Positions 1 through 5,614 of a DNA stretch of 7,333 nt are shown here, in pieces. The translations under genes were made by a program, and so were the position numbers. Below the pieces are notes generated by a model that saw nothing but the letters and a program-made list of their open reading frames with translations, had not been told where the DNA came from and searched no databases. This stretch comes from Acidimicrobiia bacterium (GTDB lineage Bacteria > Actinomycetota > Acidimicrobiia > IMCC26256 > PALSA-555): the NCBI GenBank assembly GCA_022865365.1, contig JALHSW010000298.1:1-7333 (forward strand), written 5' to 3'. Position 1 is the stretch's first letter; the number at the start of each line of letters is the position of its first letter.

Positions 1-2
1 CG

Positions 3-596
3 GTCTCGACGGCGATCCTCGGCGCGCTGCTGCTCGCGCTGTTCGGTCGCGCGTTCGACACGGCCGCGGCGACCGAGCGCACGGCGTTGGGCAAGTCGAT
101 CGCCTGGGGACTCCTTCTCGCGGTCGGGCTCCCGCTGATCGCTGTCGCCGCGTCGTTCTCGATCGTCGGGCTCCCACTCGGGCTCGGAACGGCAGGTGCG
201 CTCGGGGTGATCGGCGCGCTCGGCTATCTCACGAGCGCGTTGTGCCTCGGTCGCCTCATGATCAAGGCACCGCGCAACATCTTCGGTGCGTTCTTCGCCG
301 GGTGGGGGATCCTGCGGGCGCTCGCACTCCTTCCCGGCATCGGCGTACTCGTCTGGGCCGGTGCATCGATCTTCGGCATCGGGGCGCTCGCCGTCGCCGC
401 GTGGCGCGCGTCGCACGGTCCGGGCCCTTCGACGACAACGGCGGGGGAACCGGCGCCGAGCAAGCCGGCAACAAGCGATCCCGCGAATGCGGTTGCGACG
501 AAGACGGCAACCAAGACCCCAGCCAAGACGTCGGCGACGACCACGAAGAAGGCGACCACGAAGAAGGCCGCCAAGGCGACGCCCAAGAAGGCCTGA
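3..596 (+). CDS. Membrane protein with Lys/Ala/Thr-rich tail, 5' truncated by window edge
   Basis: The frame is open from the first bases of the window to a TGA at 594-596 (197 codons visible), so the gene starts upstream; the TTG at 87 is an internal codon and not the start. The visible protein has several hydrophobic stretches rich in Gly, Ala, Leu and Val, separated by short loops (for example SIVGLPLGLG and the loop IKAPRN). It therefore looks like a multi-pass membrane module of about four helices. After the last helix (near WRASHG) comes a roughly 60-residue hydrophilic tail, first Pro/Ala/Thr/Ser-rich and then ending in repeated TKKA and KKA units, strongly basic and similar in composition to histone H1 tails. 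The membrane part resembles the C-terminal membrane module that follows bactofilin-like (polymer-forming) domains in many bacteria, but that N-terminal domain would lie outside the window, so the family assignment is inference. It converges with ccdA, and the two stop codons are adjacent. Confidence 0.75.
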   Translation, partial: VSTAILGALLLALFGRAFDTAAATERTALGKSIAWGLLLAVGLPLIAVAASFSIVGLPLGLGTAGALGVIGALGYLTSALCLGRLMIKAPRNIFGAFFAGWGILRALALLPGIGVLVWAGASIFGIGALAVAAWRASHGPGPSTTTAGEPAPSKPATSDPANAVATKTATKTPAKTSATTTKKATTKKAAKATPKKA

Positions 597-1382
597 TCAG
601 CCGATCTCGACCAGCGACCGCAACCCGAGCGAGTCCATGAGTTCGGACAGTCGAGCCGTCACCATCGGGAGCTGGTCGGTGAGCAGGATCACGCCGAACA
701 CCGCGAGGATCGCAGCCGACACGAGCGTCAGCGCCTTCGAGTGGCGCTTCACCCACGCGAGCGGCGCGGCGAAGCGGCCGAACGCGAGCCCCACGGCGAG
801 GAACGACACGCCGAGTCCGAGCGAGTAGGCCGTGAGCAGCACCGCGGCGCGCCCGAGCTCCTGGCCCTGCGCGGCGAAGCCGAGCACGGTGGCGAGGATC
901 GGGCCGATGCACGGCGTCCAGCCGAGACCGAACGCGACGCCGGCAATCGGCGCGGCAACCGGGCCGAAGCGCTCGAGGTGCGGCTGGAAGCGGAACTCCT
1001 GGTAGAGGCGCGGCGTCGTGAGCAGCTGCGACCCGGCCAGATACGCGGCCATGAGCAGGACGAAGCCACCCGAGATGCGGGTGAGCGTCTCCTGGTTCTC
1101 GAACACCGACTGACCCAGTGCCGTCGTGGCCAGGCCGAGCAGCACGAACACGACGGTGAACCCGGCAACGAACAACCCAGTCGTGAACGCGATCCGGGCC
1201 AGCGTCTTGGACCGGGCCTCCTGGATCTCGCCGAGCGTCAACCCCGAGATCAGGCTGAGGTACCCGGGCACGATCGGGAGCACGCACGGCGACAGGAACG
1301 AGATGACACCCCCACCGAATGCCGTGAGCACGTAGACGTCGCTGGTGGCGTCGCGCACGGCTCCCAAGAGAGAGGACAGCAT
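597..1382 (-). CDS. ccdA: CcdA/DsbD-type cytochrome c biogenesis transmembrane protein
   Basis: Predicted polytopic membrane protein of 261 residues, close to the usual length of stand-alone CcdA. The family carries reducing equivalents from cytoplasmic thioredoxin across the membrane to extracytoplasmic thiol-disulfide proteins, for example in cytochrome c maturation. The two signature cysteines are present in symmetric motifs: SPCVLP with Cys33 in the first membrane helix, and WTPCIGP with Cys158 in the fourth. The repeated three-helix halves, with helix-breaking prolines around each Cys, fit the family fold. I place the start at the ATG at 1380-1382; a GTG three codons upstream (1391) is possible and neither has a strong Shine-Dalgarno sequence. 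The frame stays open far upstream (to about 1835), but that stretch lies across the nuclease gene and lacks membrane character. No thioredoxin-like partner or ccsB/resB homologue is visible here. The gene follows the nuclease gene on the same strand after an 86-base gap with no clear promoter or terminator. Confidence 0.93.
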   Translation of the reverse strand: MLSSLLGAVRDATSDVYVLTAFGGGVISFLSPCVLPIVPGYLSLISGLTLGEIQEARSKTLARIAFTTGLFVAGFTVVFVLLGLATTALGQSVFENQETLTRISGGFVLLMAAYLAGSQLLTTPRLYQEFRFQPHLERFGPVAAPIAGVAFGLGWTPCIGPILATVLGFAAQGQELGRAAVLLTAYSLGLGVSFLAVGLAFGRFAAPLAWVKRHSKALTLVSAAILAVFGVILLTDQLPMVTARLSELMDSLGLRSLVEIG

Positions 1383-1468
1383 TTCGATCACGTCACGACG
1401 AGGGTAGGAGGTCGCGGGAGGCACCCGGGCACTCGACCCGATGTCCCGACCGAGCGAGGCGTCCGACG

Positions 1469-1888
1469 TCAGAGGTCGCGCAGCCTCCGGACGGCAGCCG
1501 GATCGTTCACGCAGACGGCATCCGTCACGAAGCCCAGGCGCAGCGCGGTCTCGAGCATTGCGAGCGCGGCTCCTCGAGTTGGTGCATGTGAGGTGAGCAC
1601 CACGTACGGCGGGTGGTCGGGCACCGCGGCCAGCAACGCGCCGTTGGCGATTGCCTTCTTGACCGTGTCGGTCCGCAACAGCCCCGGGGTTCTCCCCCGA
1701 AAGCTGCCCTTGTACTCGAACCAGACCACACGCCCGGCCGCGGTGCGGGCGACGCGGTCGATCTCCACCCCGATGTCGACAAGACGGTGAGCGCCCTCGA
1801 GCCGGAAACCCTCGCTGGCGAGCACGACATCGCACTGCTCGGAAAACTGCCTCCCCTGCTGGCCGGCGAGCGATTGGAAATCGCTCAC
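1469..1888 (-). CDS. Small PD-(D/E)XK-type nuclease, putative restriction endonuclease
   Basis: Product of 139 residues. The core reads as a PD-(D/E)XK nuclease: a helix with Glu17, then GVEID (residues 40-44, candidate metal-binding Asp44), then a strand with E58-Y59-K60 followed by G-S, which gives the D...ExK catalytic pattern. A conserved-looking segment GLLRTDTVKKA follows (69-79), then a hydrophobic strand PYVVLTS (94-100). The stretch from Gly12 to Ala79 aligns without gaps to residues 345-412 of the methyltransferase encoded two genes upstream, which supports both the gene call and a functional link. The start is the GTG at 1886-1888, with AGGGAG six bases upstream; an in-frame TGA 21 bases upstream rules out a longer start. 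At 139 residues it is small for a Type II restriction enzyme and has no visible separate recognition domain. Seen: motifs, homology and operon position. Inferred: restriction of DNA unmodified by the neighbouring methylase. Alternatives are a repair or resolvase-like nuclease, or an accessory nuclease of another defence type. Confidence 0.8.
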   Translation of the reverse strand: MSDFQSLAGQQGRQFSEQCDVVLASEGFRLEGAHRLVDIGVEIDRVARTAAGRVVWFEYKGSFRGRTPGLLRTDTVKKAIANGALLAAVPDHPPYVVLTSHAPTRGAALAMLETALRLGFVTDAVCVNDPAAVRRLRDL

Positions 1889-1894
1889 CGCGCG

Positions 1895-1900
1895 CTCCCT
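1895..1900 (-). promoter_or_regulatory. Shine-Dalgarno site of the nuclease gene
   Basis: On the - strand AGGGAG lies six bases upstream of the GTG at 1886-1888. It decides the start of the nuclease and argues for separate initiation, although the preceding gene ends only 18 bases away and in the same frame. Confidence 0.6.
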
Positions 1901-1906
1901 GGACGC

Positions 1907-2254
1907 TCAGTCACGGAAGAGTGGTGACATCCGGATCTCCAGCGCCGCACGCTCCGAGTCGAGGCGGCTTTCGGTCCAGACCTCCTCGTCGGGATAGGCG
2001 TCGATCACAACTCCGGAGAACTCGACCCAGGCAAAGATCGCGTCCGCCCACCGCTCATCGAGCAAGCATGCACGCAGCTCCTGGACCGCGGCAGCCGACG
2101 GCAGGCTCTCAGGCCGCGTCGGCGCGACCACGTTGAGCGCCACCAGGCGAGCCAGCACGTACTCGTCCTCCGCGATGTAGACGTCCGGCGGGTCGTGGTG
2201 GACGACGGCGAATGCGACCCGGCCCGGTCGTGTCGCACCGTGACCCTCGCTCAC
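1907..2254 (-). CDS. Acidic 115-residue protein of unknown function in the methylase-nuclease operon
   Basis: I do not recognise the family. The protein has 115 residues, no lysine, about 21 Asp/Glu against about 10 Arg, and hence a net charge near -11. It has no signal peptide and no membrane segment. Features: a hydrophobic strand-like start (VAFAVVHH, 13-20), a helix-like middle (EYVLARLVAL, 31-40, and VQELRACLLDERWADAIFAWVEF, about 57-79), then GVVIDAYPDEEVW (81-93) and an arginine/glutamate helix to the end. No helix-turn-helix of the kind found in restriction-modification controller proteins is apparent. The start GTG at 2252-2254 overlaps the methyltransferase stop in a GTGA arrangement, so translation is probably coupled, and the nuclease gene follows after 18 bases. 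Its place between methylase and nuclease genes suggests a role in the same system, such as a nuclease subunit, an inhibitor or a specificity factor. This is inferred from position only. Confidence 0.75.
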   Translation of the reverse strand: MSEGHGATRPGRVAFAVVHHDPPDVYIAEDEYVLARLVALNVVAPTRPESLPSAAAVQELRACLLDERWADAIFAWVEFSGVVIDAYPDEEVWTESRLDSERAALEIRMSPLFRD

Positions 2255-3720
2255 GAAGCTGCAGGCGGCAGGAGCTCACCCTCGGCCCGCTCGGTCCATC
2301 CACCGCGCGCGTACATCGCCAACCGCTCCTGGCCCCGCGGACTCAACATCTCGATCGCGTCATGGATCACGTTTCGACTGCGGGTCGCCTTGAGTGCGGC
2401 GTCCCCGGCACTCCCCGGGACAGGCAGGTCCGTCGTGATCAGCAGGAAGGGATTCGGAGATTCGACCGCCGCTGCCTTCCCGAGTGCCTTCCACAGGGTG
2501 TCCGTGCGGCGAAGACCGGCTCTCGTGCTCGTGAAGGCACCCGAGACGTCGATGTTCCACTCGCGCCCTTCCTGATCCGCGACGACGAGATCGATCTCCA
2601 CTCCACTCTTGGTACGACGGTTCTCCTGCACGAACACGAAGCCGCAGTGGACGAGCACGTCACGCGCGATCTCCTGGGCCTTCTTCCCCTCTCTGACCGC
2701 GCGCTCCTGGAACGGGATCTCGTCGCCGACAGCGGATCGATTCGACAGGTCGATGAAGTTCGACCACGGCTTGGTCTCGCGAACACGCTCGACCTCCGCG
2801 GAACAGCGCGCCTCGGCCGCCTTCACATAGTCCGGCTCCGTGTCGTAGCCGACGTAGGAACGCCCGGTCCGGATCGCGGCAACGGCTGACGTACCCGATC
2901 CCACGAAGGGATCGAGGACGAGGTCATCCCGGTAGGTGTAGAGCTCGATGAGCCGCTGCGGGAGCTCGACGGGGAACGGCGCGGGATGCCCCACACGAGT
3001 CGCCATCTCCGGGGGGATCTCCCAGAGATCGGTCGTAGCCTCCATGAACTCGTCCTTGAACAGCGAGATCTCGGAGGGAAGGTCTGGATCTTCCTCGCGC
3101 TGGCGGCGACTCTTGGCCCGGTCGAAGCGACCCTTGCTCGCCACGACGACGCGCTCGGTCAGATCACGAAAGACAGGATTGGTCGGGCTCTGGAACGAAC
3201 CCCAGGCACACGAGCCGGACGCGCCGCGAGCCTTCTGCCAGATGATCTCGCCGCGCAACAACAGGCCGAGGTCCTGCACGATCGTGATCACGTCCGAAGA
3301 GAGGGATCGATACGGTCGCCGACCCAGATTCGCCACGTTGATCGCGATGCGCCCGCCCGGCTCGAGCTTCTCGACGCACTTCGCGAACACTGCTTCGAGC
3401 ATCCCGAGGTACTCGAAGTAGGTCGCGGGGATGTGACCTTCCCCCAACGCTTCCTCGTACTCCTTGCCGGCGAAGTAGGGCGGGGAGGTGACTACGAGGG
3501 CAACCGATGCGTCGGCCACCTGGTCGTCGGTCATGTCCTTGGCGTTCCCGCAGAAGATGCGGTCGCGGGCGACGACGGGGTTGATCGTGTCGTCGTCCGA
3601 CAGCTCCGGCGGCGAGAACCGTGAGTAGAACGCCGAAGCGTCGTGGCTCTCTCGTCGGCCAACCCCGAAGCGAGAGGTCTCCGTACCTCGCTGCTTCTTG
3701 TCCACGGGCTCCCCCATCAC
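2251..3720 (-). CDS. Beta-class DNA methyltransferase (m4C or m6A) with C-terminal pseudonuclease domain
   Basis: Product of 489 residues, a cytoplasmic SAM-dependent amino-methyltransferase. The catalytic motif TSPPYF (78-83) precedes the SAM-binding motif DPFVGSGTS (270-278), which is the beta-class motif order. Other family hallmarks are present: WGSF (173-176), NP-x-F-RDLTE (181-189) and HPAPFPVELPQRLI (245-258). The serine form of motif IV is common in N4-cytosine enzymes but does not exclude N6-adenine. The methylase domain ends near residue 315. The remaining about 170 residues form an extension with GVEID (373-377), D391-V-S393-G and GLRRTDTLWKA (402-412), which matches the stand-alone nuclease of the same operon. 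The Lys of the ExK motif is replaced by Ser, so nuclease activity is unlikely. Starts at 3720 (GTG) or 3717 (ATG) are adjacent, and neither has a clear Shine-Dalgarno; a GTG at 3705 behind GGGGGAG is a further option. All leave the domains intact. Its stop overlaps the start of the next gene. Confidence 0.93.
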   Translation of the reverse strand: MMGEPVDKKQRGTETSRFGVGRRESHDASAFYSRFSPPELSDDDTINPVVARDRIFCGNAKDMTDDQVADASVALVVTSPPYFAGKEYEEALGEGHIPATYFEYLGMLEAVFAKCVEKLEPGGRIAINVANLGRRPYRSLSSDVITIVQDLGLLLRGEIIWQKARGASGSCAWGSFQSPTNPVFRDLTERVVVASKGRFDRAKSRRQREEDPDLPSEISLFKDEFMEATTDLWEIPPEMATRVGHPAPFPVELPQRLIELYTYRDDLVLDPFVGSGTSAVAAIRTGRSYVGYDTEPDYVKAAEARCSAEVERVRETKPWSNFIDLSNRSAVGDEIPFQERAVREGKKAQEIARDVLVHCGFVFVQENRRTKSGVEIDLVVADQEGREWNIDVSGAFTSTRAGLRRTDTLWKALGKAAAVESPNPFLLITTDLPVPGSAGDAALKATRSRNVIHDAIEMLSPRGQERLAMYARGGWTERAEGELLPPAAS

Positions 3721-3728
3721 GACGATCT

Positions 3729-3766
3729 TGACACCATCTCGCGTGGGTATGACACCTTCCCGCGAG
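3729..3766. repeat. Direct and inverted repeats between btuD and the methyltransferase gene
   Basis: The 59-base gap 3721-3779 holds two copies of TGACACC (3729-3735 and 3750-3756), exactly 21 bases apart or about two helical turns. It also holds an inverted repeat CTCGCG/CGCGAG (3738-3743 and 3761-3766) with 17 bases between the arms. The arms could form a weak hairpin in the mRNA, but no T-run follows on the - strand, so it does not look like a standard terminator. The position just upstream of the methyltransferase start would suit an operator or promoter region. The repeats are short enough to be chance. Confidence 0.3.
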
Positions 3767-3779
3767 GTCAGGAGCCCCG

Positions 3780-4568
3780 TCAGCCGGCTTTCCCCGGGGC
3801 GCGGTGCGGCACGACGACCGGCCCATGGGCTCCGGGGAGCACGCTCACCCGGGCCCCGAAATGGCGCCGCAGGGTCTCCTCGGTCAGCACCTCCTCGGCC
3901 GGACCGCGCTCGACGATCCGACCTCCGCCGAGAAGCACGAGCTCGTCGGCGTAGAGCCCGGCGAGCGTGAGGTCGTGCATCGTCGAGACCACGGCGATGC
4001 CCTGCTCGGCGCGCAGCCCATCGACGAGGTCGAGCACCTCCTGCTGGTGACCGATGTCGAGCGCGGTCGTCGGTTCGTCCAGCAGGAGGATCGGGGCCTC
4101 CTGCGCGAGCGCGCGTGCGAGGAACACCCGTTGGCGCTCACCCCCCGAGCACGACTCGACGCTCCGGCCGGCCAGGGCGCCGACCCCCAGGCGCTCGAGC
4201 ATGCCGTGTGCACGCCCGACGTCGTCGGAGGACTCGGAACCGAAGAACGGCATGTGCGGTGTCCGGCCGAGGAGCACGTAGTCGAGTGTGCTGACCCCGA
4301 CCGGGATCACCGGCGTCTGGGGGACGAGCGCGATGCGCCGCGCCCGCTCGCGGGTCCGCAGCCCGCGAACATCGTCGCCGTCGACGAGCACACGACCCTC
4401 CCGGGGCGCGAGGGCACCGGCAAGGACCCGCACCAGGGTCGTCTTCCCCGCGCCGTTCGGCCCGACGATCGACACCCAGCCCCCGGACGCGACGGTGAGG
4501 TCGACTCCGTCGAGGATTCGGGCGCCGCCGAGGTCGGCGACGATCCCGGCGGCGGCGAGCACCGCCAT
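3780..4568 (-). CDS. btuD: Cobalamin ABC importer ATPase (BtuD/FepC-like)
   Basis: Cytoplasmic ATPase of 262 residues, the normal length for the iron-siderophore/B12 importer ATPase family. All nucleotide-binding motifs are present: Walker A GPNGAGKTT (36-44), Q-loop Gln84 in LVPQ, signature CSGGE (140-144), Walker B ILLLDEP (160-166) and switch His198 in STMHDL. It would energise the permease encoded just upstream. The start is the ATG at 4566-4568, whose A is the last base of the permease stop codon (TGATG); a GTG one codon earlier (4571) is also possible. The same frame is open far upstream to about 5570, but that stretch is the shadow of the permease gene. The substrate assignment to cobalamin rests on the riboswitch at the head of the operon; sequence alone would also fit haem or siderophores. 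Confidence 0.93.
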   Translation of the reverse strand: MAVLAAAGIVADLGGARILDGVDLTVASGGWVSIVGPNGAGKTTLVRVLAGALAPREGRVLVDGDDVRGLRTRERARRIALVPQTPVIPVGVSTLDYVLLGRTPHMPFFGSESSDDVGRAHGMLERLGVGALAGRSVESCSGGERQRVFLARALAQEAPILLLDEPTTALDIGHQQEVLDLVDGLRAEQGIAVVSTMHDLTLAGLYADELVLLGGGRIVERGPAEEVLTEETLRRHFGARVSVLPGAHGPVVVPHRAPGKAG

Positions 4569-5614
4569 CACGCCCGCCCTTCCGGCGACGTCCGCAGCAC
4601 GAGGATGAAGAACGGGGCGCCGACGAACGCGGTGACGACCCCGATCGGGATCTCGGCCGGCGCCAACGCGGTGCGCGCGACGAGGTCGGCTAGCGCGAGG
4701 AACGCGGCTCCGTAGAGGATCGACAGCGGAATGATGATGCGGTAGCTCGACCCCGTCGCGAGTCGGACCGCGTGCGGGATGATGATGCCGACGAACGCGA
4801 TGAGCCCAGACACCGACACGGCGGCCGCGGTCGCCATCGAGGCGGTCGCGACGAGGACGAGACGGGTACGCGCCACCGGAACACCGAGCGCGGCCGCCTC
4901 CTCGTCGCCCACCGCAAGGACGTCGAGCACACGTCGGTGGGCCAGCAGCACCGCGGCCGTGATGAGGAAGTAGGGCAGCACGAGCAGCACGTCTCCCCAG
5001 TCGGCGGTCGTGAGCCGACCCAGGATCCACGAGTAGACCTGCCGGATCGTGTCGGAGTTCCGTTGTTGGAGGTAGGTCTGGATCGCCGTGAGAAAGCTCG
5101 TGATCGCGATGCCCGCGAGCAGCAGCGACGCCGCCGACCGTCGCCCGCCGGCGCGACCGACGAACCAGCTGAGCCCGACCGCGCCGAGCGCGCCGGCGAA
5201 CGCGGCAAGTGGGAGGCCCGCGCTTCCTGTCGCCGCGGTCACCGAGATGATCACCACCGTGACCGCGAGCCCGGCGCCCGCGGCGGCTCCGAGCAGGTAG
5301 GGGTCGACAAGCGGGTTGCGGAACACGCCCTGGTAGCAGGCACCCGCGGACGCCAGCAGCGCCCCCACGAGCAGGCCGAGCACGACCCGCGGGAGGCGCA
5401 GCTCGGTCACGATGGCCGCCTGCGGCGCACTGAGCGACGACTTCGAACCGACGAACGGTAGGTGCGACAGCAGCTCGCCCACGACACCGCTGACCGGCAG
5501 CGACACCGCGCCCACCGTCAGGCCCAGCACGAGCGCGACCGCGACCGCCACGACACCCCCGACGACCCACCGGGGTCGCAGGACGGTCGGCGCGACCGCG
5601 GCCGGGTGCGTCAC
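4568..5614 (-). CDS. btuC: Cobalamin ABC importer permease (FecCD/BtuC family)
   Basis: Integral membrane protein of 348 residues, typical of the FecCD family, whose members have about ten helices and work as homodimers. Family motifs are clear: LRLPRVVLGLLVGALLASAG (72-91), GVFRNPLVDPYLLG (96-109), the ATPase-contacting loop GDEEAAALGV (236-245), FVGIIIPHAVRL (274-285) and IPIGVVTAFVGAPFFILVL near the C-terminus. The start GTG at 5612-5614 overlaps the TGA of the binding-protein gene as GTGA, which implies coupled translation. Its own stop overlaps the ATPase start. The N-terminus (first about 16 residues) is short and cytoplasmic. The role is passage of the substrate delivered by the binding protein; cobalamin is favoured because of the upstream riboswitch. 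Confidence 0.93.
   Translation of the reverse strand: MTHPAAVAPTVLRPRWVVGGVVAVAVALVLGLTVGAVSLPVSGVVGELLSHLPFVGSKSSLSAPQAAIVTELRLPRVVLGLLVGALLASAGACYQGVFRNPLVDPYLLGAAAGAGLAVTVVIISVTAATGSAGLPLAAFAGALGAVGLSWFVGRAGGRRSAASLLLAGIAITSFLTAIQTYLQQRNSDTIRQVYSWILGRLTTADWGDVLLVLPYFLITAAVLLAHRRVLDVLAVGDEEAAALGVPVARTRLVLVATASMATAAAVSVSGLIAFVGIIIPHAVRLATGSSYRIIIPLSILYGAAFLALADLVARTALAPAEIPIGVVTAFVGAPFFILVLRTSPEGRA

Noticed and set aside
87..596. Start of the left-edge membrane protein at TTG 87
   Set aside because: The same frame is open to the window edge with membrane-like sequence upstream, so 87 is internal.
597..1835. A 412-residue version of CcdA starting at 1835
   Set aside because: The extra N-terminal part lies over the nuclease gene in another frame, is Arg/Gly-rich and has no membrane character; the family length fits the start at 1382.
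2986..3624. Long + strand open frames opposite the methyltransferase, and similar ones elsewhere (for example 741-1790 and 5704-6861)
   Set aside because: These are antisense shadows typical of high-GC DNA; their composition is Arg/Glu/Gly/His-rich with no recognisable motifs, while the - strand genes show clear families.
3728..3753. TTGACA and TATGAC on the + strand as a promoter
   Set aside because: The spacer is only 14 bases and no + strand gene lies downstream.
3780..5570. A 596-residue version of the importer ATPase
   Set aside because: The N-terminal extension is the shadow of the permease gene and is rich in Arg and Gly; the ATPase domain begins at the TGATG overlap at 4568.
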